NCBI RefSeq assembly: GCF_030540765.1
Contig: NZ_JAUOEL010000006.1
Coordinates: forward strand, 348,548-412,547
Origin: Flavivirga jejuensis
GTDB lineage: Bacteria > Bacteroidota > Bacteroidia > Flavobacteriales > Flavobacteriaceae
DNA length: 64,000 bases
Direction of reading: 5' to 3'
The position numbers and the translations under genes are program-made. Below the pieces are notes generated by a model, which was given only the letters and a program-made list of their open reading frames with translations, made no database searches and was not told the DNA's origin. This document shows, piece by piece, positions 9,351 through 16,687 of the stretch (position 1 is its first letter; each line of letters opens with the position of its first letter).

Positions 9351-9373
9351 AAATATTTGATTTATACATGTAA

Positions 9374-9480
9374 CACTATAAACTGGAAATCTGCTTCCTG
9401 ACATACCAAAATTTAAATAATAAACACGGTAAAAACTTAGTTCCTGTAAGTTCGTGTCAAAAATTTTTAGAAACTCAAAG
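9374..9480. repeat. Dispersed intergenic repeat, degenerate copy 2
   Basis: Between 9351 and 9725 there is no gene. The segment CTATAAACTGGAAATCTGCT resembles the start of the copy after thrC, and TTCGTGTCAAAAATTTTTAG at 9451-9470 matches its end. The middle has diverged. The rest of the gap is AT-rich and ends in the gcvT promoter. Confidence 0.6.
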
Positions 9481-9686
9481 AGTTACCTAAAGAACACAGG
9501 CAAAATACATTCCTTAAAAAAATTAACCTAACAAACATATTAAGTTTTTATTCAAAACTTTCAAAAGCAACCATTCATCACTTCACAAAAATCATCAACC
9601 ACTTAATATACAAAGGGTTTATTTTCAACAATTTGATGTTTCATTTTTTAATAAAACTTTTTTAATAAGAATATTACGAATTTGTG

Positions 9687-9694
9687 TAGTTTTG
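9687..9694 (+). promoter_or_regulatory. Candidate -7 element (TAGTTTTG) of gcvT
   Basis: TAGTTTTG matches TANNTTTG and lies 32 bases before the gcvT ATG. A T-rich -33 region is at about 9655-9664. I looked for a glycine riboswitch in the upstream 300 bases and saw none. Confidence 0.55.
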
Positions 9695-9725
9695 CGCTAC
9701 AAAATTTAATTATTAATAAACAACA

Positions 9726-10808
9726 ATGAAAAACACTGCATTAACATCAACTCACGAAGCTCTTGGAGCTAAAATGGTGCCTTTTGCTGGCTACAATATG
9801 CCTGTACAATACGAAGGTATTAACATAGAACACGAAACTGTAAGACAAGCTGTTGGCGTGTTTGATGTATCTCATATGGGGGAGTTTTTAATTGAAGGTG
9901 AACATGCTCTAAGCTTAATACAAAAAGTTTCTAGCAATGACACTTCTAAATTAACCATTGGTAAAGCCCAATACAGCTGCTTACCAAATGACGATGGTGG
10001 TATTGTAGACGATTTAATTATATATAAAATAAAAGAAGACACCTATTTATTGGTTGTTAATGCCAGTAATATTGAAAAAGATTGGAACTGGATCGCATCT
10101 AAAAATGATGATGGTGCTACCATGCGTAATTTAAGTGAAGACTACGCATTGCTTGCCATTCAAGGTCCAAAAGCAATTGAAGCAATGCAATCCCTTACCA
10201 GTCATGATTTATCAACTATAAAATTCTACAATTTTGTAGTAGGTGATTTTGCAGGTGTTGAACATGTTATTATATCGGCCACAGGATATACAGGAAGCGG
10301 TGGTTTTGAAATTTATTGCAAGAACAGTGAAGTAAAGCAAATATGGGATAACGTATTTAAAGCAGGTGCAGATTATGGCATCAAACCTATTGGTCTTGCC
10401 GCTCGTGACACCTTGCGCTTAGAAATGGGTTATTGCTTATATGGAAATGATATTGATGATACCACCTCTCCTATTGAAGCTGGTTTAGGGTGGATTACAA
10501 AATTCACTAAAGATTTTACAAACTCAGAAAATTTAAAAGCTCAAAAAGAAAAAGGTGCAGAACGTAAACTAATTGCTTTTGAATTAGATGAACGCGGTAT
10601 TCCCAGACATGGTTACGACATCGTTGATGGCAACGGAAACAAAATTGGAGTGGTCACTTCAGGAACCATGTCTCCATCATTAAACAAAGGTATTGGCTTA
10701 GGTTATGTTCCTACTGTTTTTGCAGATGTAAACAGTAAAATTAATATTCAAATACGTAAAAAGGCTATCTCGGCAACGGTAATAAAACTCCCTTTCTATA
10801 AAGGCTAA
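9726..10808 (+). CDS. gcvT: Glycine cleavage system T protein (aminomethyltransferase)
   Basis: GcvT transfers the one-carbon unit from aminomethyl-lipoyl GcvH to tetrahydrofolate and releases ammonia. Family marks are [19 protein letters not shown] at the N-terminus, [11 protein letters not shown], the folate-binding region [15 protein letters not shown], and the C-terminal [18 protein letters not shown]. The 360-residue length is usual. gcvH and gcvP are not in the window, so the T protein is encoded apart from its partners. Confidence 0.97.
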   Translation: MKNTALTSTHEALGAKMVPFAGYNMPVQYEGINIEHETVRQAVGVFDVSHMGEFLIEGEHALSLIQKVSSNDTSKLTIGKAQYSCLPNDDGGIVDDLIIYKIKEDTYLLVVNASNIEKDWNWIASKNDDGATMRNLSEDYALLAIQGPKAIEAMQSLTSHDLSTIKFYNFVVGDFAGVEHVIISATGYTGSGGFEIYCKNSEVKQIWDNVFKAGADYGIKPIGLAARDTLRLEMGYCLYGNDIDDTTSPIEAGLGWITKFTKDFTNSENLKAQKEKGAERKLIAFELDERGIPRHGYDIVDGNGNKIGVVTSGTMSPSLNKGIGLGYVPTVFADVNSKINIQIRKKAISATVIKLPFYKG

Positions 10809-10849
10809 AAGTATTTTCTAATAAAAAAATTCTTGAAACCGACTATCCT

Positions 10850-10857
10850 TACCTTTG
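10850..10857 (+). promoter_or_regulatory. Candidate -7 element (TACCTTTG)
   Basis: TACCTTTG matches TANNTTTG and lies 25 bases before the ATG at 10883, suggesting that the SDR gene has its own promoter and is not only read through from gcvT. Confidence 0.5.
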
Positions 10858-10882
10858 GTCAGGGAATTTTTAGATTAAAAAA

Positions 10883-11722
10883 ATGAAAAGGCAGCCGAAA
10901 GAAAGTAAACATAGAATCTTAATATTAGGAGCCAGTGGTTTTTTAGGCGGTTCTGTTTATAAAGAACTCTGCTCCTACTTTAAAACATTTGGAACTTACA
11001 GGACTTCCAATAAACAGCATGAAAAGAACAAACATCTCTTTCAATACAATATTGAGGAAGATGATGTCTATGAGATATTAAACATAGTAAAACCGACCAT
11101 TGTTATTTCTGCACTTCGCGGTGATTTTTCGGCGCAATTAGTAGCACATCAACATTTAGCAGAATACGTATTTACAAAGAAAATAAAACTCATTTTTTTA
11201 TCCTCTGCCAATGTTTTTGATGCCTATAGTAAATACCCAAGTTACGAAACCGATAAAACTTTAAGTAATAGTATTTATGGCCATTTTAAAATTAAAATTG
11301 AAAACATGCTACTACGCATGCCTAAAAAGCAAGTAGCCATTTTAAGATTACCTATGGTTTTTGGAGCACAATCTCCCAGAATGGTTGAAATACACGAAAA
11401 CATAAAAGAGAAAATCCCGATAGAAGTGTTTCCCAACTTAATAATAAATGTAACTAACGATCTAAAAGTTACCCAACAAATTCATTACATTATCAACAGA
11501 AATAAATCTGGGGTTTTTCATCTGGGGAGCAGTGATTTAGTACATCATGACGATTTTATAAAAGAAATTGTAGATTCTTTTGAATACAAAAACAAAGTGA
11601 CATACAAAAACGTTTACACAACCAATGACGACAGATACTTAGCCGTATTACCAAAATATAATTTACTACCTAAACACCTTCAACTTGTAAGTCATCAAAT
11701 AATATCAGAATTAAAACTATAG
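10883..11722 (+). CDS. SDR / RfbD-like sugar nucleotide-binding protein
   Basis: The N-terminus ILGASGFLGGSVY is an extended-SDR nucleotide loop (about residues 13-25). ISALRGDF and FLSSANVFDAYSKYP follow, with YGHFK (132-136) as the YxxxK catalytic pair. The pattern resembles RfbD-like dTDP-4-dehydrorhamnose reductases, but the length (279) and lack of other sugar-nucleotide genes nearby prevent a precise assignment. It starts 74 bases after gcvT. Confidence 0.75.
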   Translation: MKRQPKESKHRILILGASGFLGGSVYKELCSYFKTFGTYRTSNKQHEKNKHLFQYNIEEDDVYEILNIVKPTIVISALRGDFSAQLVAHQHLAEYVFTKKIKLIFLSSANVFDAYSKYPSYETDKTLSNSIYGHFKIKIENMLLRMPKKQVAILRLPMVFGAQSPRMVEIHENIKEKIPIEVFPNLIINVTNDLKVTQQIHYIINRNKSGVFHLGSSDLVHHDDFIKEIVDSFEYKNKVTYKNVYTTNDDRYLAVLPKYNLLPKHLQLVSHQIISELKL

Positions 11723-11971
11723 TTGATTTATGTATAATGTGAAAACAACCAAAACCGCTTCACTTTTAGAACCAAAAATAAAGATTTGTGTTTAGATAAC
11801 TTATGAGCACTGTTCTAAAAATGTCTGACAATAGTTCTCTGTATATTACATCTATCGTAGTAATTTTCGATAGAAAATTGTATTGAAAACTAGTTTGAAA
11901 ATCATAAATTTGATTTTCGATAGTTACATTACACTTGACTAAGTAATAATTTCATTAAAAATTTAAATATT

Positions 11972-12265
11972 ATGAGTAAACTTTCAGAAGATGATATAGA
12001 AAAGCGATTATTACAATTTCCAGATTGGGAATATTATGATGATGCGATACATGCCGAATTTGAATTCGAAAATTTCAAAGATTGCTTTAGTGCCATGAGT
12101 AGAATTGCTTTCGAGTGTGAAGCTCTAAACCATCATCCAAATTGGTTTAATGTATACAATATACTTACTATTTCTCTATCAACCCATGATGCAAATGGTG
12201 TAACAAGCAGAGATTTCAAATTAGCAGAAGCTATTGAGGCAATTGTTGAACCAGATGAGGAGTAA
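11972..12265 (+). CDS. 4a-hydroxytetrahydrobiopterin dehydratase (pterin carbinolamine dehydratase)
   Basis: The 97-residue protein contains the active-site signature ALNHHPNWFNVYN (His54, His55, Pro56) and LSTHDANGVTSRDFKLA (His72, Asp73) of the PCD/DCoH family, which dehydrates carbinolamine pterins after aromatic amino-acid hydroxylation. No phenylalanine hydroxylase is nearby, so its metabolic partner is not visible. The 249-base upstream gap holds only AT-rich sequence with two direct TTTTCGATAG copies. Confidence 0.92.
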   Translation: MSKLSEDDIEKRLLQFPDWEYYDDAIHAEFEFENFKDCFSAMSRIAFECEALNHHPNWFNVYNILTISLSTHDANGVTSRDFKLAEAIEAIVEPDEE

Positions 12266-12327
12266 TTCAGTGTTCAGTGTTCAGTGTTCAGTGTTCAGTG
12301 TTCAGTGTTCAGTGTTCAGTGTTCAGT
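12266..12327. repeat. 7-bp tandem repeat TTCAGTG, 8.9 copies
   Basis: Eight perfect TTCAGTG units (12266-12321) plus a partial TTCAGT start at the base after the TAA stop of the pterin dehydratase gene. There is no spacer structure as in CRISPR. The perfection of the array implies recent slippage expansion. It sits between that gene and yebC, outside any reading frame. Confidence 0.95.
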
Positions 12328-12388
12328 AAGTAATCAATATACTCTAAAAATTAAATAGATTAGTATTATTTTGGTTAGTAGATTTTTT

Positions 12389-12396
12389 TAAATTTG
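12389..12396 (+). promoter_or_regulatory. Candidate -7 element (TAAATTTG) of yebC
   Basis: TAAATTTG fits TANNTTTG and is 55 bases before the yebC ATG. A short CCTCTTTACGAGG hairpin (12413-12425) lies in the predicted 5' untranslated leader. Confidence 0.45.
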
Positions 12397-12450
12397 CTAA
12401 TTAATGAGACTTCCTCTTTACGAGGAAACTAAAAATAAAATATCGGTATT

Positions 12451-13170
12451 ATGGGAAGAGCTTTCGAATTTAGAAAAGCAAGAAAGATGAAACGTTGGTC
12501 TGCTATGAGCAAAGCCTTTACTCGCATTGGTAAAGATATTGTTATGGCTGTAAAAGAAGGAGGTCCAGATCCTGCTAGTAATTCCCGTTTGAGAGCTGTT
12601 ATACAAAATGCTAAGGCAGTAAACATGCCTAAAGACAATGTAGAACGTGCCATAAAAAAAGCAAGTGATAAAAGCCAAGGCGATTATAAAGAAGTTGTTT
12701 TTGAAGGATATGCACCTCATGGTATTGCCGTTTTAGTTGAAACAGCAACCGATAATAATACACGAACCGTGGCCAATGTACGCAGCTATTTTAATAAATG
12801 TGACGGTAGTTTAGGAACATCAGGTTCGGTCGTTTTTATGTTTGACCATACATGTAATTTTAGAATCAATGCTGAAGGGTTAGATCCCGAAGAAGTTGAA
12901 CTGGAATTTATAGATTTTGGTGCCGAAGAAGTTTTTGCAGACGACGACGGGATATTGATCTATGCCCCCTTTGAGAGTTTCGGAGCCATTCAAGCTGAAT
13001 TAGAAACCCGTGAAATAGAAATTTTATCTTCTGGTTTTGAACGCATTCCTCAAGTAACAAAGCAACTTACTGCAGAACAAGTTGCAGATGTTGAAAAGCT
13101 TTTAGAAAAATTAGATGATGACGATGATGTACAGAATGTGTATCACACCATGGAAGAAACTAATGAGTGA
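12451..13170 (+). CDS. YebC/TACO1 family protein
   Basis: The family has been described as a transcriptional regulator and, more recently, as a translation factor for difficult (proline-rich) sequences. The N-terminal segment MGRAFEFRKARKMKRWSAM is the short Bacteroidota variant; KAFTRIGKDI, GGPDPASNSRLR and MPKDNVERAIKKAS are core family motifs. The C-terminus is acidic (LDDDDDVQNVYHTMEETNE). The length of 239 is normal. The last 32 bases of this gene are repeated in decayed form at 14663-14694. Confidence 0.93.
   Translation: MGRAFEFRKARKMKRWSAMSKAFTRIGKDIVMAVKEGGPDPASNSRLRAVIQNAKAVNMPKDNVERAIKKASDKSQGDYKEVVFEGYAPHGIAVLVETATDNNTRTVANVRSYFNKCDGSLGTSGSVVFMFDHTCNFRINAEGLDPEEVELEFIDFGAEEVFADDDGILIYAPFESFGAIQAELETREIEILSSGFERIPQVTKQLTAEQVADVEKLLEKLDDDDDVQNVYHTMEETNE
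13139..13170 (+). repeat. 3' end of yebC, direct repeat copy A
   Basis: These 32 bases (the last codons and stop of yebC) match 14663-14694 at 28 of 32 positions. All four differences are C-to-T or G-to-A when copy A is taken as the original. The two copies bracket a 1.5-kb block. Confidence 0.75.
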
Positions 13171-13461
13171 TACCGCGTCATCACGCACACAACCAAAAGT
13201 ATGAGCACCTTACGAACTACTAATATCTAGGATTATTTACTAATATTAGTTACATTTGAGAACCAATGGTTAATAATTTACTTAAGTAAACTATCCAATA
13301 TTAAACTTTTTTTCTCATATATATATCGTAACTTATTGAAGGTTAAACCGTCTAACTTGATGAATAGTATATAACAATAACTTATTCATTAACTATAAAT
13401 TAAATTTATAGCACAACCCAAAACCATAGAAATATAGTTGTTCTTATTGTTACAAATAATG
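13171..13461. other. Intergenic region after yebC
   Basis: No gene is visible in this AT-rich stretch. It contains a 12-bp palindrome ACTAATATTAGT (13239-13250) directly followed by TACATTTG (13251-13258), a perfect -7 match with no reading frame behind it for over 200 bases. It could drive a small RNA or be the relic of a lost gene. Confidence 0.4.
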
Positions 13462-13489
13462 GTACAGTTATTGTACATTTGTACTGTAC
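13462..13489. promoter_or_regulatory. Palindromic operator overlapping a -7 promoter element
   Basis: GTACAGT (13462-13468) and ACTGTAC (13483-13489) form a perfect 7-bp inverted repeat with 14 bases between. Inside lies TACATTTG (13474-13481), a perfect -7 element. A repressor bound to the arms would cover the promoter of the two downstream genes, a layout typical of autoregulated small modules. Confidence 0.6.
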
Positions 13490-13495
13490 AGAAGA

Positions 13496-13654
13496 ATGAA
13501 TCCCACTAATATTCTGTTAGTTATGAATAAAAAACCTAGAATAATAAGTAATAAGGTCGCTAATTTCTTTGATAAGATGTTGGAAGAAAAAAAAGTGCGA
13601 CAAAATGAATTAAGACGTAAATTAGAAAATGGTGAATTCAAAGTAGCTAAATAA
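13496..13654 (+). CDS. Small basic/charged protein, first gene of a two-gene module
   Basis: This 52-codon frame runs from ATG 13496 to TAA 13652-13654. An alternative start at 13523 would give 43 residues. The product is lysine- and arginine-rich with a helical middle (FFDKMLEEKKVRQNELRRKL) and no recognised domain. It ends five bases before the next gene and begins right after the palindromic promoter at 13462-13489. Small size, tight coupling and the operator-like site recall antitoxin genes, but I see no helix-turn-helix or other DNA-binding fold. That reading is inference. Confidence 0.6.
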   Translation: MNPTNILLVMNKKPRIISNKVANFFDKMLEEKKVRQNELRRKLENGEFKVAK

Positions 13655-13659
13655 TCTAA

Positions 13660-14151
13660 ATGTATAAATACAGTACAATTGAGGGTGAAGATCACCCTCT
13701 TTTTATTTTTGAGACAGACAACAATTACAGGGTATCTCTATCTTTCCATCCTATTAAAAACAGACTAAAATCATTTAAATCTATTAGTTCTATATACAAT
13801 ATAGACATTGATTCCATTCGTAACGGTGTTAATAGTACCAGAGTAAAAGACATTAAGATTGGAGCTACTATTTGCCACATATTAACAAACTTCATTAAAG
13901 CCAACCCAGAGTCCTTAATTACTTATTTATGTGACGACGCGGATCAGAGACACTATTCTAGGTTTAAAAAATTTAAGGGATGGGCAGAAAATTGCGACAG
14001 CGGAGATTATCAAGTGCTTCATTTTGAATTATCAAAACCAGAGAAAAACAAAGAATACTTGACTGGAATTATTTTTGATTCTAAATTTTACTCAACAAAA
14101 CTTATAAAGACTATGTCTGAAAGACAATTAGAGACAATAATCGACAAATAA
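13660..14151 (+). CDS. Hypothetical protein, possibly DUF6169-like
   Basis: The 163-residue protein begins MYKYSTIEGEDHPLFIFET and has a strand-rich N-terminus (YRVSLSFHP), a central ILTNFIKANPESLITYLCDD helix, and DQRHYSRFKKFKGW followed by FELSKPEK. This pattern (Tyr/Phe-rich start, ITY.CDDxDxRxxxR.RLF.RW) resembles DUF6169 proteins, which are common in Bacteroidota as the second gene after a small protein. The match is from memory. No catalytic role is established. It is translationally close-coupled to the preceding small gene. The pair sits in a block bracketed by repeats of the yebC tail, which suggests acquisition. Confidence 0.6.
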   Translation: MYKYSTIEGEDHPLFIFETDNNYRVSLSFHPIKNRLKSFKSISSIYNIDIDSIRNGVNSTRVKDIKIGATICHILTNFIKANPESLITYLCDDADQRHYSRFKKFKGWAENCDSGDYQVLHFELSKPEKNKEYLTGIIFDSKFYSTKLIKTMSERQLETIIDK

Positions 14152-14161
14152 TTGTAATTAG

Positions 14162-14332
14162 CTATTTAAGAATTTCATCCAAATTATACTTTTTAACTTT
14201 TTGTTTTATAGAATATATATTCCTTTTAGTCTTCTCTTTAATATACTTGTTACGACCTCTTACATATTTATCTTTAGATATTTTTGATGAAAACTAAGAG
14301 CTTTTCATTATTTTAATCCCCTTCTTAGTCAT
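14162..14332 (-). pseudogene. Possible degenerate small gene with one internal stop
   Basis: Reading the minus strand from ATG 14332 gives 12 codons, a TAG, then 43 open codons ending at the stop 14162-14164. The second part is lysine-rich (SKDKYVRGRNKYIKEKTKR and so on). It converges on the DUF6169-like gene with 10 bases between. In such AT-rich DNA a 43-codon open stretch can occur by chance, so this is a weak call. Confidence 0.25.
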
Positions 14333-14662
14333 CACTACAGTTCAACGATTTTTAAACAAATGTGACTTTTTTCTTTTAAAAATAATTAACAAATGATAAT
14401 TTTAAAATCAAATAAAATTACGCTTTGTCGATTATATCCAAACTACAGAAATTACTTGCTTTTTGATCATTTTATATTAATTTAATATATGCTAATTACT
14501 CTCGTTTGGTTATTATAAGACTTTTTGTATGTTTGTAAAGTTCATTAACTCTATTAATTAAATATCATCGTTTTAGAACCAATACTAAACCAATTTTAAA
14601 TAAAATTCTCCTTAACTCTTATATTTATTACGATTACCATTAAAACAATAACAAACAACATC
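14333..14662. other. AT-rich intergenic region
   Basis: No gene, RNA or strong terminator is seen. The composition is markedly AT-rich and contains several short T-runs. The region ends at the decayed yebC-tail copy, just before the oxidoreductase gene. Confidence 0.5.
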
Positions 14663-14694
14663 TGTATCATACCATAAAAGAAACTAATGAGTAA
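14663..14694 (+). repeat. Decayed copy of the yebC 3' end, direct repeat copy B
   Basis: This segment equals the last 32 bases of yebC at 28 positions and is not coding. It lies 28 bases before the oxidoreductase ATG. Its presence implies that the DNA between the two copies was inserted or duplicated in, with the yebC tail acting like an attachment or homology site. Confidence 0.7.
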
Positions 14695-14721
14695 ATTTTT
14701 TATCCAATTAATAAAGACCAC

Positions 14722-15717
14722 ATGTCCAATTCTCAAAAATTAAATAAAACAATTAGATGGGGGATTATTGGATGTGGTGATGTTACAGAAGTTAAAAGCG
14801 GTCCTGCATATAAAGAGACAGAAGGTTTTGAAATAGTCGCTGTTATGAGGCGAGATTTTGATAAAGCTAAGGACTATGCCCAAAGACATAACATAAGCAC
14901 CTTTTATACTAATGCAGATCAATTAATTAATGATCCTGCTGTTGATGCAGTTTACATAGCAACACCTCCAGACACGCATAAGCTTTATGCTTTAAAAGTT
15001 GCAAATGCTGGTAAACCTTGTTGTATTGAAAAACCAATGACACCAAGTTATCCTGAGAGTTTAGCTATCTACCAAGCATTTAAAGAGAAAAACCTCCCTT
15101 TATTCGTTGCTTATTACAGAAGGTCTTTACCTCGATTCAATCAGGTTAAAGACTGGTTAGAAAACAATTATATTGGAGACATTAGACATATAAATTGGCA
15201 ATTAAATAAACCAGCAAGCGATTTAGATAAATCAGAAGCCTATAATTGGCGAACTGATTCTAAAATAGCTCCTGCTGGATATTTTGATGATTTGGCAAGT
15301 CATGGGCTTGATTTATTTACCTACCTACTAGGCAATATAAAAAATGCACATGGAATCACCCTTAATCAACAAAACCTTTATACCTCAGATGATGCAGTAA
15401 CAGCCTGTTGGGTACATGAAAATGGTGCTACAGGATCGGGTAATTGGAATTTTGGTTGCGATAACCACACTGATAAGGTTCAAATTTCTGGCAGTAAAGG
15501 TACCATCCAATTCTCTGTTTTTCATGATAACCCAATCGTATTAAACAGCGATACAAAAAGCGAAGAATTAGTCATTGAAAATCCAAAACATATACAACTT
15601 AATCATGTAGAGGGAATGAGAGACATGCTAATCAAAAAAAACTACATCCACCCTTCCTCTGGAGACTCTGCCCTTCATACTAGCTGGATTATGGATAAAA
15701 TATTGGCTAAACCATAA
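14722..15717 (+). CDS. Gfo/Idh/MocA family NAD(P)-dependent oxidoreductase
   Basis: The N-terminal Rossmann fold starts RWGIIGCGDVTEVKSGPAY. DAVYIATPPDTHKLYAL and CIEKPMTPS (the EKP motif near residues 103-105) are family signatures. The C-terminal half contains DDLASHGLDLFTYLLG, with the His-Asp type active-site helix. At 331 residues it is a normal member acting on sugars or inositol-like substrates. No neighbouring gene points to the substrate. Confidence 0.92.
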   Translation: MSNSQKLNKTIRWGIIGCGDVTEVKSGPAYKETEGFEIVAVMRRDFDKAKDYAQRHNISTFYTNADQLINDPAVDAVYIATPPDTHKLYALKVANAGKPCCIEKPMTPSYPESLAIYQAFKEKNLPLFVAYYRRSLPRFNQVKDWLENNYIGDIRHINWQLNKPASDLDKSEAYNWRTDSKIAPAGYFDDLASHGLDLFTYLLGNIKNAHGITLNQQNLYTSDDAVTACWVHENGATGSGNWNFGCDNHTDKVQISGSKGTIQFSVFHDNPIVLNSDTKSEELVIENPKHIQLNHVEGMRDMLIKKNYIHPSSGDSALHTSWIMDKILAKP

Positions 15718-15803
15718 ATTCCTGTGAAGGTAGGATTATTATTATTAGTTATTAGTAGCTTCCAAAGTAGATTCCTCCTCTATCAAAAAACTTTTAGGTT
15801 TAA

Positions 15804-16532
15804 CTATTTATTCTTAACATAAATTAATTTAAATCGCCCATTACTTTGGTCTCGTTGTTCCATTTCAAAATGATCCAAGGATTTAAAAAGAGGAGTTAAT
15901 TTATCAAAACCAAAGTTTCTAGAATCAAAATTAGGCTGTTTCTTAAGAATTAAAGAACCAACATCTCCTAAAAAAGCCCAACCATCATCATCTGCAGCAT
16001 CAGAGACTGAATTTTTAAGAAGTCTAATCACTTTAGGCGTAATATTATATAAATTAGCCTTTATAGATTTGCCTTCTTTATCGTCTTTTTCAATATCTTT
16101 TTTAAGAATTTCTAAATAAATAAACTTATCGCAAGCAACAATAAATGGGTTTGGAGTTTTCTTTTCTCCCATTCCATAAACCTGCATACCAGCTTCTCGT
16201 AATCGAGTTGCTAATTTTGTAAAATCACTATCAGAAGACACCAAACAAAAACCATTCACTTTTTCAGAATATAAAATATCCATCGCATCAATTATCATCG
16301 CAGAATCTGTAGCATTCTTCCCCGTAGTATAAGCATACTGCTGAATGGGTGTAATGGCATTTTCAAGTAGTATGTTTTTCCACTTTGATAAATGCGGCTT
16401 CGTCCAATCTCCATAAATTCGTTTTATTGTTGGAGTTCCGTACTTTGCTATTTCTTCCATCATTTCAGAAATATACTTTGATGGTATATTATCGCCATCA
16501 ATTAATACTGCAATTTTAGTGTCTTTTACCAT
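15804..16532 (-). CDS. NYN domain protein with C-terminal OST-HTH/LOTUS domain
   Basis: The N-terminal NYN (PIN-like nuclease) domain starts IAVLIDGDNIPSKYI and has acidic residues in ATDSAMIIDAMDIL and LVSSDSDFTKLATRLREAG, together forming a metal-binding site. The C-terminal third, after a charged linker, resembles a LOTUS/OST-HTH RNA-binding domain (DGWAFLGDVGSLILKKQPNFD...FGFDKLTPLF). Such LabA-like proteins are predicted RNases. The gene converges with the oxidoreductase. Confidence 0.88.
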   Translation of the reverse strand: MVKDTKIAVLIDGDNIPSKYISEMMEEIAKYGTPTIKRIYGDWTKPHLSKWKNILLENAITPIQQYAYTTGKNATDSAMIIDAMDILYSEKVNGFCLVSSDSDFTKLATRLREAGMQVYGMGEKKTPNPFIVACDKFIYLEILKKDIEKDDKEGKSIKANLYNITPKVIRLLKNSVSDAADDDGWAFLGDVGSLILKKQPNFDSRNFGFDKLTPLFKSLDHFEMEQRDQSNGRFKLIYVKNK

Positions 16533-16687
16533 AATGGTTAAAGATACTGATATATTAAATATTAAATACCTTCAAAATCTATAACATTAGATGCCTTTTA
16601 ACATTTTTTTAGGTGATTACCTGTCCTTTATTTTTAATTTTATCCTGACTAATTCAAAATAATCAAAAATCTAATCGTTTTAATATT

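Noticed and set aside
9351..9725. Glycine riboswitch upstream of gcvT
   Set aside because: The region is AT-rich, holds a degenerate dispersed repeat, and shows no aptamer-like conserved segments.
12266..12327. Heptamer array considered as CRISPR-like
   Set aside because: There are no spacers between units and no cas genes nearby; it is a simple tandem repeat.
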